Positions 33,134 through 39,301 of a stretch of 46,413 bases of DNA are shown here, piece after piece. Numbering within the stretch: position 1 is the first letter of the stretch; every line of letters starts with the position of its first letter. The notes below the pieces were generated by a model. It did not search any database. It had not been told where the DNA came from and saw only the letters and a list, made by a program, of their open reading frames with translations. A program made the position numbers and the translations under genes. The DNA is from CALZFJ01 sp051878575 (lineage in GTDB: Bacteria > Bacteroidota > Bacteroidia > Bacteroidales > Muribaculaceae), in the NCBI GenBank assembly GCA_051878575.1, contig JBJEKJ010000037.1:1-46413 (forward strand), read 5' to 3'.

Positions 33134-33301
33134 TTAGCCTTCGCTGATAGCGCCGCTTGGGCAAACCTCTGCGCATGAGCCACAGCTGATGCAAACATCG
33201 GGGTCGATTGAATACTTGTCGCCCTCAGAGATTGCACCTGTAGGGCATGCGCTTGCGCAAGTGCCGCAAGCAACACATTCGTCACTAATTACGTATGCCA
33301 T
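33134..33301 (-). CDS. Two-cluster 4Fe-4S ferredoxin
   Basis: 55 aa, the standard length for clostridial-type bacterial ferredoxins. It starts MAYVISDECVACGTCASACP and holds two CxxCxxCxxxCP motifs (Cys9, 12, 15, 19 and Cys37, 40, 43, 47). A low-potential electron carrier in the cytosol, likely for pyruvate:ferredoxin oxidoreductase, Rnf or hydrogenase in an anaerobe. Leader of ~35 nt from the promoter element at 33339-33346; terminated by the hairpin at 33080-33116. Divergent from the glycosyltransferase. Confidence 0.97.
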   Translation of the reverse strand: MAYVISDECVACGTCASACPTGAISEGDKYSIDPDVCISCGSCAEVCPSGAISEG

Positions 33302-33338
33302 AGTAGTATAAAATTTAAACAGTTAAACTTCTTTTGTG

Positions 33339-33346
33339 CAAATGTA
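33339..33346 (-). promoter_or_regulatory. Ferredoxin promoter -7 element
   Basis: TACATTTG on the minus strand, 37 nt before the ferredoxin start codon at 33301. The TTTG upstream is at a shorter than ideal distance. Confidence 0.6.
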
Positions 33347-33365
33347 GTGTTTTTTCCCGAACAAA

Positions 33366-33381
33366 TATGCCTATTGGCATA
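33366..33381. repeat. Palindrome between divergent ferredoxin and glycosyltransferase promoters
   Basis: TATGCC-TATT-GGCATA is a perfect 6-bp inverted repeat with a 4-nt centre. It lies between the two divergent -7 elements (33346 and 33393), overlapping both -33 regions. It could be an operator. Confidence 0.45.
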
Positions 33382-33392
33382 AAAATATTCTA

Positions 33393-33400
33393 TAATTTTG
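33393..33400 (+). promoter_or_regulatory. Glycosyltransferase promoter -7 element
   Basis: TAATTTTG, 26 nt before the start codon at 33427, with TTG at 33374-33376 (16-nt spacing, shorter than ideal). Confidence 0.55.
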
Positions 33401-33426
33401 CGAAAGAATTAATCAATCAATGACGT

Positions 33427-34164
33427 ATGCAGCCTTTATTTAGCATAATAACAATAACTTACAACGCTTCGGACGTGATTCGTCCCACTCTTGAGAGTGT
33501 GGTGCGGCAGTCGTGTCGAGATTTCGAGCATATTATAATCGACGGCGCGTCGGCCGACGACACTGTGGCTGTGGCCGAGCGCCACGGCGTGGAGGGGATA
33601 AAAGTGTTCTCCGAGCCCGACAAGGGCCTCTATGATGCCATGAACAAGGGCATAGCCCGCGCTACCGGCCGATATCTGATATTCCTGAATGCAGGCGACG
33701 CCTTCGCCGACGCTGATGCGCTGCAACGTCTTGCCGATGCAGCCGCATCAGGCCCCGATATCATCTATGGTCAGACCCAACTGGTCGATGCCTCACGCAA
33801 GGTGGTGGGCATGCGCCATCTCACAGCCCCCGAGTCGCTCACAGCCGATAGCTTCAAGCATGGTATGCTGGTGTGTCATCAGGCTTTCGTGGCGCGCCGC
33901 GACATTGTGCCGCAATACGACCTCTCATATCGCTTCTCGGCCGATTACGACTGGTGCATCCGATGCCTGCAACGCTCACGGAAAAATGTCTACATCGGTG
34001 CCCGCCCGCTGATCAGCTATCTGACCGACGGACTCACCGACCGTAACCACCGCGCCTCGCTCCGTGAGCGATTCCACATCATGTGCCACTATTTTGGCAC
34101 AATCCCCACTGTGCTCCGCCATCTTTCGTTCATTCCGCGATATTTGAGGTCGAGGCTCTCGTGA
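33427..34164 (+). CDS. Family 2 glycosyltransferase
   Basis: 245 aa. GT-A fold signature: FSIITITYNASDVIRPTLESVVRQSC at the N-terminus, then IIDGASADDT and EPDKGLYDAMNKGIARATGRYLIFLNAGDAF, the WcaA-like pattern of colanic-acid and O-antigen transferases; DYDWCIRCLQRS lies in the acceptor part. No transmembrane segment, so it probably acts in the cytosol at the membrane on a lipid-linked glycan. It stands alone, outside any polysaccharide cluster, so the acceptor cannot be inferred. Followed by 190 nt with no clear terminator before pepT. Confidence 0.9.
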   Translation: MQPLFSIITITYNASDVIRPTLESVVRQSCRDFEHIIIDGASADDTVAVAERHGVEGIKVFSEPDKGLYDAMNKGIARATGRYLIFLNAGDAFADADALQRLADAAASGPDIIYGQTQLVDASRKVVGMRHLTAPESLTADSFKHGMLVCHQAFVARRDIVPQYDLSYRFSADYDWCIRCLQRSRKNVYIGARPLISYLTDGLTDRNHRASLRERFHIMCHYFGTIPTVLRHLSFIPRYLRSRLS

Positions 34165-34290
34165 CTTTACCAAGATCGGACCATTTTGGTGGCAATTATA
34201 GCCAAATACGCCTGCTTTTGCCTTATTTTTGTCGCAAGGCGGCTTGTAACCGGCATTATATCAGAAGAATATTAATTTACGACAAAAACC

Positions 34291-34321
34291 TTGTGCCATT
34301 GGCCGAAAATTGATATATTTG
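34291..34321 (+). promoter_or_regulatory. pepT promoter
   Basis: TTG (34291-34293), a 20-nt spacer, then TATATTTG (34314-34321): a full match to the Bacteroidetes consensus, 35 nt upstream of the start codon. Confidence 0.75.
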
Positions 34322-34356
34322 CAAGAAAATAACCGCAATAATATCATTTTTTCACT

Positions 34357-35574
34357 ATGAACGTAGTAGACAGATTCCTGCAATATGTGAAGTTTGACAC
34401 TCAAAGCGACGAACTCACAAATCTCACCCCGTCGACCCCGGGACAGATGATTTTCGCACAGCATCTTGAAAAAGAGCTGCGCAATATGGGCCTCGACAAC
34501 GTATCGCTCGACGATAATGGCTACCTGATGGCCACACTGCCCGGCAACATCGGCAAGCAAGTGCCGACGGTGGGGTTCATTGCCCACCTCGACACGTCGC
34601 CCGACATGTCGGGTCGCCACGTCACCCCGCGCATCATTGAGGCCTACGACGGGGGTGATATCACACTCAATGCCGAGAATGGCATCGTGCTGTCGCCGTC
34701 GCAGTTTCCCGAGCTTAACGACTATGTTGGGCAGTCGCTCATAGTGACCGACGGAAACACCCTGCTCGGTGCCGACGACAAGGCCGGAATCGCCGAGATA
34801 ATCACTGCCGTGGACTATCTGCGCACGCATCCCGAGATCAAGCACGGCGATATTCGCATTGCCTTCAATCCCGATGAGGAGATAGGGCAGGGCGCGCACA
34901 AATTCGATGTGGAGAAGTTTGGCGCCGACTGGGCCTACACTATGGATGGCGGAGCCGTGGGCGAGCTTGAATTTGAGAACTTCAATGCCGCAGTGGCAAA
35001 GGTGACATTCACCGGCCGCAACGTGCATCCCGGCTATGCGAAGCACAAGATGATTAACTCCATCCGCGTCGCAAACCAGTTTGCCATCATGCTTCCCCGC
35101 TGGGAAACTCCCGAGCACACCGAGGGTTATGAGGGATTCTATCACTTGGTGGGAATAGAGGGCGACGTGGAGAAGACCGTGATGACCTACATCATCCGCG
35201 ACCACGACCGCGACCGCTTTGAGCGCCGCAAGAAGGAGCTTGAGCATCTTGCCCGCAAGGTGAACAATGAGTTCCCCGACTGCGTCAGCTTAGAGCTGAA
35301 GGACCAATATTACAACATGCGCGAGAAGATAGAGCCTGTGATGCACATTATAGACATTGCCAAGACGGCTATGGAGCGTGCCGGCGTGGTGCCTAAGGTG
35401 CAGCCTATCCGTGGTGGGACCGATGGCGCGCAATTGTCGTTCAAGGGACTTCCATGCCCCAATATCTTTGCCGGAGGCCTGAATTTCCATGGTCGCTTTG
35501 AATTTGTGCCAATTCCATCGATGGAGAAAGCCACCGACACAATCGTGGAGATATGCAAAATCGTAGCTGAATAG
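34357..35574 (+). CDS. pepT: Peptidase T (tripeptide aminopeptidase)
   Basis: 405 aa, normal length. M20 family metallopeptidase with the two-zinc ligand pattern: GFIAHLDTSPD (near 78), GADDKAGIAE (near 138), NPDEEIGQGAHKFD (near 172), YTMDGGAVGELEFENFNA (near 195) and a late LNFHGRFEF (near 378). The lid domain lies between (TFTGRNVHPGYAKHKMINS). It removes the N-terminal residue from tripeptides in the cytosol during peptide use. Own promoter upstream and terminator at 35599-35644. Confidence 0.96.
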   Translation: MNVVDRFLQYVKFDTQSDELTNLTPSTPGQMIFAQHLEKELRNMGLDNVSLDDNGYLMATLPGNIGKQVPTVGFIAHLDTSPDMSGRHVTPRIIEAYDGGDITLNAENGIVLSPSQFPELNDYVGQSLIVTDGNTLLGADDKAGIAEIITAVDYLRTHPEIKHGDIRIAFNPDEEIGQGAHKFDVEKFGADWAYTMDGGAVGELEFENFNAAVAKVTFTGRNVHPGYAKHKMINSIRVANQFAIMLPRWETPEHTEGYEGFYHLVGIEGDVEKTVMTYIIRDHDRDRFERRKKELEHLARKVNNEFPDCVSLELKDQYYNMREKIEPVMHIIDIAKTAMERAGVVPKVQPIRGGTDGAQLSFKGLPCPNIFAGGLNFHGRFEFVPIPSMEKATDTIVEICKIVAE

Positions 35575-35598
35575 CTGCACTTTTGCCAACGCATAATG

Positions 35599-35644
35599 AG
35601 GGAGCTTGACGCACGCTGATACCGATGTGTCAAGCTCCCTTTTG
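35599..35644 (+). terminator. pepT terminator
   Basis: AGGGAGCTTGAC (35599-35610) and GTCAAGCTCCCT (35629-35640) form a perfect 12-bp stem with an 18-nt loop, followed by TTTT. Confidence 0.88.
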
Positions 35645-35746
35645 GAATTAATCTGAAAGAAACGTGCGATAAAAGGACGTTAGAAAGTAATAGATTAGGG
35701 AATATTTTTTGCGGGTGCTGTGATGTGCGTTTTTTGGGAGAAACGT

Positions 35747-35774
35747 AAATGGGCGACCGTGTGGCCGCCCATTT
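35747..35774 (-). terminator. Probable terminator of the lemA operon
   Basis: AAATGGGCG (35747-35755) and CGCCCATTT (35766-35774) form a perfect 9-bp stem just downstream of the DUF2007 gene. The U-tail is weak. Confidence 0.6.
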
Positions 35775-35799
35775 GCTATGGATTATGCTCAGTGGCAAT

Positions 35800-36057
35800 T
35801 CATTGTCGCTGCATCTCCTCCTCGGCTGGGGCCGATGCGAGGATGTTGCGCGCCAACGAGAGTTCTTGCTCAAAAACCATCACCTTCACCATGCCGATTT
35901 TCAGTGGAGCGAGAGGCAGAATCGACGACATCATGTCGTTGACAACAATGCAGTGCACGCCGTTGGTCTCGAGCACGCCCTTCACCATATTGGCCTCCAC
36001 GGAGTTCTCATACTCACCGAGTGTGGCCAGTTTTCGGTTGTCATGTCGTGTGTTCAT
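35800..36057 (-). CDS. DUF2007 putative signal-transducing small protein
   Basis: 85 aa. LATLGEYENSVEANMVKGVLETNGVHCIVVNDMMSSILPLAPLKIGMVKVMVFEQELSLARNIL fits DUF2007: a single alpha/beta domain in which an initial T/Y-x-x-x-x-E-A-x-x-xxxxLExxGI pattern leads into a short strand pair and a closing EExxARxIL helix. Some relatives are called GlnB-like or signal-transducing, but no function is proven. Last gene of the lemA-TPM-TPM unit, 85 nt after the second TPM gene. Confidence 0.85.
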   Translation of the reverse strand: MNTRHDNRKLATLGEYENSVEANMVKGVLETNGVHCIVVNDMMSSILPLAPLKIGMVKVMVFEQELSLARNILASAPAEEEMQRQ

Positions 36058-36142
36058 AATTCAGGTGCTTTTTTGATGGTATAACAATCGGTGCCGATGA
36101 AAAGTTCGGCCATGTCGTCATCATTGTCATGCCCGGTGGCGG

Positions 36143-36964
36143 CTACCAGGATCCTCCGGCGCCACCGCCGCCGAAACTGCCGCCGCCGAAGCCTCCAAAA
36201 CCGCCGAAGCCTCCACTGCCACCTCCGAAACTGCCGCTATGGTGCCTGCCGCCTCCCGAAGTGAAAACCGTGGGGCCGAAGAACACGCCTCCGCTTCCCA
36301 TCGTGCCGCTGTTGCTGCCGCCGTTCTTGCCGAAAATGGCCACAAAGATAATGAAGCCTAAGAATATAAGGAACATGATGGCTATAATGGCGGTGAGCTC
36401 GTCGTCGCCCTCCTCAAACTGTTCCTTCGAGTATTCGCCTGCGGCTATCGGCTTGATTACCGATAAGGCCTCCACCACTCCGCCATAGTAGTCGCCATGC
36501 TTGAAGTGCGGAATCATGCACCGCTCCACGATGCGCTTGCAAGTGGCGTCGGGCAGTGCTCCCTCGAGGCCGTAGCCTGTGGCGATGAACACTTGGCCGC
36601 GAGTATCGTTTTTCGGCTTCACGAGTATTACCACGCCATTGCGGTAGTCCTTTCCGCCTACGCCCCAACCCTCGCCAATCTCGTAGGCCATCTGCGAGGG
36701 CTCCATCCCTCCGAGGTCGCTCATGGTGACCACGGCAATCTGGTTCGACGTCTTTCGTGCGAAGTAGTCGAGGGAGTCCTCAAGTTCCCTCACCTGCGAG
36801 TCGCTGAAGATTCCCGCGAAGTCGTTCACAAGACGTGGCGGATTAGGCGCGTCGGGGACCTGCGCCATTGATGCAATGGCGCACAAGGCCAAGAGCATCA
36901 GCGTTATGCCGATGCGTCGTGCGGTGCGGTCAGTCGCTATATGATATGTCATCGCTCTGTTCAT
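36143..36964 (-). CDS. TPM domain membrane protein with Gly-rich tail (YgcG family)
   Basis: 273 aa. Signal peptide (~15-35, ends ASMAQ; an alternative start is the ATG at 36952). The TPM domain (~40-180) reads RLVNDFAGIFSDSQVRELEDSLDYFARKTSNQIAVVTMSDLGGMEPSQMAYEIGEGWGVG and GVVILVKPKNDTRGQVFIATGYGLEGALPD, the usual pattern. A transmembrane helix follows (~190-210), then a tail of Gly, Phe and Ser (GGSGGFGGFGGFGGGSFGG). The TPM domain therefore faces the periplasm. In chloroplasts a related protein, TLP18.3, aids photosystem II repair; the bacterial role is unknown. The start overlaps the first TPM gene by 35 nt. Confidence 0.88.
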   Translation of the reverse strand: MNRAMTYHIATDRTARRIGITLMLLALCAIASMAQVPDAPNPPRLVNDFAGIFSDSQVRELEDSLDYFARKTSNQIAVVTMSDLGGMEPSQMAYEIGEGWGVGGKDYRNGVVILVKPKNDTRGQVFIATGYGLEGALPDATCKRIVERCMIPHFKHGDYYGGVVEALSVIKPIAAGEYSKEQFEEGDDELTAIIAIMFLIFLGFIIFVAIFGKNGGSNSGTMGSGGVFFGPTVFTSGGGRHHSGSFGGGSGGFGGFGGFGGGSFGGGGAGGSW

Positions 36965-37370
36965 TGATGTCGTCGTCTTGATGCGGAAAATATGCCGACA
37001 GGTTCTCGCCCACCTGCGCTATCACGCGGCAAAGTCCTTCGGCAGCCTTTCCCTCTTTTAGAAATGAGGCAAGAATGGTCTTCTCTCCCTCCCAGAAGTT
37101 GGCCGGCACTCGCTCGTTGATGCCCTTGTCGCCTATGATGGCAAACTGGCGCGATGCGTAGGCAATATAGATAAGCACGCCGTTGCGCTCGCGGGTTGCG
37201 TGCATGTTCAGCAGTCCGAACACCTCCACGGCCCGGTCGAGCGGGTTGCCTCCCTTGCATTTGGGCTCAATGTGCACGCGAATCTCGCCCGATGTGCGCA
37301 ACTCGGCCTTCTTGATGCTTTCCACTATGGCCTGCTGCTCCTCTTTTCTCAGAAACTTGTCGAGTCCCAT
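36930..37370 (-). CDS. TPM domain protein without signal peptide
   Basis: 146 aa. TPM domain alone: FLRKEEQQAIVESIKKAELRTSGEIRVHIEPKCKGGNPLDRAVEVFGLLNMHATRERNGVLIYIAYASRQFAIIGDKGINERVPANFWE, ending in an acidic tail (DDDINEQSDDISYSD). No signal or transmembrane helix, so it is probably cytosolic or peripheral. This type commonly follows lemA. 18 nt after lemA, and its 3' end overlaps the next TPM gene by 35 nt. Confidence 0.88.
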   Translation of the reverse strand: MGLDKFLRKEEQQAIVESIKKAELRTSGEIRVHIEPKCKGGNPLDRAVEVFGLLNMHATRERNGVLIYIAYASRQFAIIGDKGINERVPANFWEGEKTILASFLKEGKAAEGLCRVIAQVGENLSAYFPHQDDDINEQSDDISYSD

Positions 37371-37388
37371 TGCTGTGAGGATTGCCGA

Positions 37389-37979
37389 TTAGAATTCCAC
37401 CTTCGGAGCCTCGTCGGCGCCCTCTTTAGCCTCGAAATAGGGCTTGCGGTCGAAGTCGAAGATGCCGGCGATGATGTTTGCCGGGAACTTGCGGATTCGG
37501 GTGTTATACTCCTTTGCCGTCTCGTTGAACTTCTGGCGCTCAACGGTGATGCGGTTCTCTGTACCCTCGAGTTGGGCCTGAAGCTCCTTGAAGTTCTCAT
37601 TGGCCTTCAGGTCGGGATAGTTCTCGGTTATCATCAGCAGTCGGCCTATGGCATTGCCAAGCTCGCCCTGGGCGTTTTGGAACTTTTTCAGCGATGCCTC
37701 ATCGAGCTGTGTCGGGTCGATGGTGGCTTGAGTGGCTTTGGCACGTGCGCTCACCACGCCCTCGAGAGTCTCCTTCTCATGGGCGGCGTAGCCCTTCACC
37801 GTGGCCACGAGGTTGGGAATAAGGTCGGCGCGGCGCTGATACACGTTCTCGACTTGCGACCAAGCCGATTCTACGCCCTCCTGACTCGTCACAAGACCAT
37901 TATAGGTGCTTTTCACCCATCCAAAAATGCCAAGCAGTGCCACTGCCACGACGATAAGAATAATAACGCTTTTTTTCAT
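37389..37979 (-). CDS. lemA: LemA family membrane protein
   Basis: 196 aa from the ATG at 37979; a frame to 38090 would add 37 residues lacking any LemA character. One N-terminal transmembrane helix (MKKSVIILIVVAVALLGIFGWV), then the helical LemA body: YNGLVTSQEGVESAWSQVENVYQRRADLIPNLVATVKGYAAHE, ANENFKELQAQLEGTENRITVERQKFNETAKEYNTRIRKFPANIIAGIF and the final FEA. LemA proteins are anchored by the N-terminal helix with a coiled helical domain; function unclear. First gene of lemA-TPM-TPM-DUF2007. Confidence 0.93.
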   Translation of the reverse strand: MKKSVIILIVVAVALLGIFGWVKSTYNGLVTSQEGVESAWSQVENVYQRRADLIPNLVATVKGYAAHEKETLEGVVSARAKATQATIDPTQLDEASLKKFQNAQGELGNAIGRLLMITENYPDLKANENFKELQAQLEGTENRITVERQKFNETAKEYNTRIRKFPANIIAGIFDFDRKPYFEAKEGADEAPKVEF

Positions 37980-38087
37980 CTGTCTTCTTTTTTTCGTTTC
38001 TAACTTTATTATGTATATTCTGTAGTTTTGATTGTCGCTATAATCATTAGACGCCACAAGCGGCCGATTTGTTACAGGCAATCGTTG

Positions 38088-38095
38088 CAAAGCTA
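38088..38095 (-). promoter_or_regulatory. lemA promoter -7 element
   Basis: TAGCTTTG on the minus strand. The leader to the ATG at 37979 would be about 105 nt. No clear -33 element. Confidence 0.45.
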
Positions 38096-38208
38096 TAAAA
38101 AATAATGATATTTAACACTATCGGGGGCCATAAATTTGGGAAATGACAGACAAAACAGCCAATAATTCTACTATTTCCGACAATTCTTGCTGCAAAGGCG
38201 CCGAAAAA

Positions 38209-38239
38209 TTGTGTATCTCACTTTTTTGTAGTAATTTTG
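38209..38239 (+). promoter_or_regulatory. tRNA-Arg promoter
   Basis: TTG (38209-38211), a 20-nt spacer, TAATTTTG (38232-38239): a full consensus match 33 nt upstream of the mature tRNA. Confidence 0.75.
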
Positions 38240-38272
38240 CGTCCACATTAGGCATCATCACAAATTATGACT

Positions 38273-38344
38273 GCCCCTGTAGTTCAACGGATAGAATAGA
38301 AGTTTCCTAAACTTTAGATAGGAGTTCGATTCTCCTCGGGGGTA
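38273..38344 (+). tRNA. tRNA-Arg (anticodon CCT)
   Basis: Cloverleaf folds by hand: acceptor GCCCCTG / CGGGGGT (G-U pairs at both ends of the helix region), D-stem GTTC/GAAT with loop AACGGATA, anticodon stem GAAGT/ACTTT with loop TTCCTAA (anticodon CCT at positions 34-36), T-stem AGGAG/CTCCT with loop TTCGATT, discriminator A. It decodes AGG. CCA is not encoded, so it is added after transcription. Promoter upstream, terminator at 38363-38406. Confidence 0.95.
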
Positions 38345-38362
38345 CGACAGATTTCACATAAC

Positions 38363-38406
38363 GAGGCTGTGCGCAGTTCATTTTGAACTGAGTGCAGCCT
38401 CTCAAT
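38363..38406 (+). terminator. tRNA-Arg terminator
   Basis: Arms 38363-38380 and 38384-38401 pair over 17 of 18 positions around a 3-nt loop, followed by TCAATTTTT. Confidence 0.82.
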
Positions 38407-38475
38407 TTTTCTATCGAGGCAAAATTTTTGAATATAAAATTGTAGGGGTGGGGTGGTATTGGCTGATTTTATGGC

Positions 38476-38546
38476 AAAAAAATAGGCTACGTATCACTAC
38501 GGAGCCTACTGAAACCTTAATCTTAATTTAATACTATGAAAAACAC
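38476..38546 (-). ncRNA. Candidate small RNA (~71 nt) with its own promoter element and terminator
   Basis: On the minus strand, a -7 element TACATTTG (38551-38558) is followed by about 35 nt of A/U-rich, apparently unstructured sequence (GTGTTTTTCATAGTATTA near 38529-38546, then AAATTAAGATTAAGG). After that comes a compact hairpin: UAGGCU-C-CGUA-GUGA-UACG-U-AGCCUA (38483-38508), with a GNRA-type GUGA loop and seven U's (38476-38482). No open reading frame is convincing. It lies 150 nt downstream of the FKBP gene, which has its own start far upstream. The layout promoter-short body-terminator is that of a trans-acting sRNA. I have a weak recollection of similar stretches in other Bacteroidales, unverified. 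Confidence 0.6.
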
Positions 38547-38550
38547 GATA

Positions 38551-38558
38551 CAAATGTA
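38551..38558 (-). promoter_or_regulatory. -7 element of the candidate small RNA
   Basis: TACATTTG on the minus strand. The -33 position lacks TTG. A 7-bp hairpin (38574-38595) lies just upstream and may end FKBP transcription. Confidence 0.5.
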
Positions 38559-38656
38559 ATCAAAATTTTTGAAATTCTGCATATATTCGCAGAATATGCA
38601 TATAGATTTAACAATAATTATAGTTCTGATGCAAATTATTGGTAAGATCAATATGC

Positions 38657-39214
38657 TTAGTGGCATCCGCCACAGTCGCCGCAGTCGCAGGAGTGCTCAT
38701 GGTCGCATCCGCAACTGCAACCGCTGTGAGGCATGTCGTCGGGAGTGGCGTCGCGCACGGTTTTCACATATCCCGTGTAGCTGACGGTCTTTCCCGAGAA
38801 TGGGTGGTTGAAGTCCATCGTCACCTTGTCGTCGGTGATTTCGGTCACCATCCCTTGTACCTGATATCCGTCCTCGGTCATCATAGGGAGCACCTTGCCT
38901 AGTGCCACGGTGTCGCTGTCGAATTTCCCGTCGATGGTGAATAGCGACTTGTTGAGCTGCATCACCGCCTTCTCGTCTCTCTCACCAAACTCCTTTCGGG
39001 TCTCGTCGGGCGACATTGTCAGGTCGATTTTGCTGCCTTGCTCCATTCCGAGCAGAGCGTTCTCAAGCTGCTGGATTAGGCCCCGCTCCACGCCATAGAC
39101 GAACTTGTCGGGGCGCTGCTCGGTAAATTCCATCGTGAACGTATTGCCCTCGGCATCCACGGCCTTCACCTTATATACCAGTTCAACGAATTTTCCGGGT
39201 TTGATACTTTCCAT
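38657..39214 (-). CDS. slyD: SlyD-like FKBP peptidyl-prolyl isomerase
   Basis: 185 aa. FKBP fold with the SlyD-type inserted flap: FVELVYKVKAVDAEGNTFTMEF, RPDKFVYGVERGLIQQLENALLGMEQGSKIDLTMSPDETRKEFGERDEKAV, then MMTEDGYQVQGMVTEITDDKVTMDFNHPFSGKTVSYTGYVKTVRDAT. The last ~20 residues are Cys/His/Asp-rich (CSCGCDHEHSCDCGDCGGCH), as in SlyD proteins that bind nickel and other metals. It catalyses proline isomerisation and may act as a metal reservoir or chaperone in the cytosol. Monocistronic. Confidence 0.92.
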   Translation of the reverse strand: MESIKPGKFVELVYKVKAVDAEGNTFTMEFTEQRPDKFVYGVERGLIQQLENALLGMEQGSKIDLTMSPDETRKEFGERDEKAVMQLNKSLFTIDGKFDSDTVALGKVLPMMTEDGYQVQGMVTEITDDKVTMDFNHPFSGKTVSYTGYVKTVRDATPDDMPHSGCSCGCDHEHSCDCGDCGGCH

Positions 39215-39301
39215 ATTTCTTTCTTTAATTTTATAATGAATAATGATGTCGTTTTGTTGATTTGCGAGTAGTAAAATTATGGTTTTTAACTTTCGTTCAC
39301 A

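Noticed and set aside
33028..33285. 85-codon frame overlapping the ferredoxin
   Set aside because: Out-of-frame Ala-rich translation; the correct frame gives the two-cluster ferredoxin at 33134-33301.
38273..38406. tRNA-Arg considered as an integration site for a mobile element
   Set aside because: No duplicated tRNA 3' end was seen nearby and no integrase gene is present.
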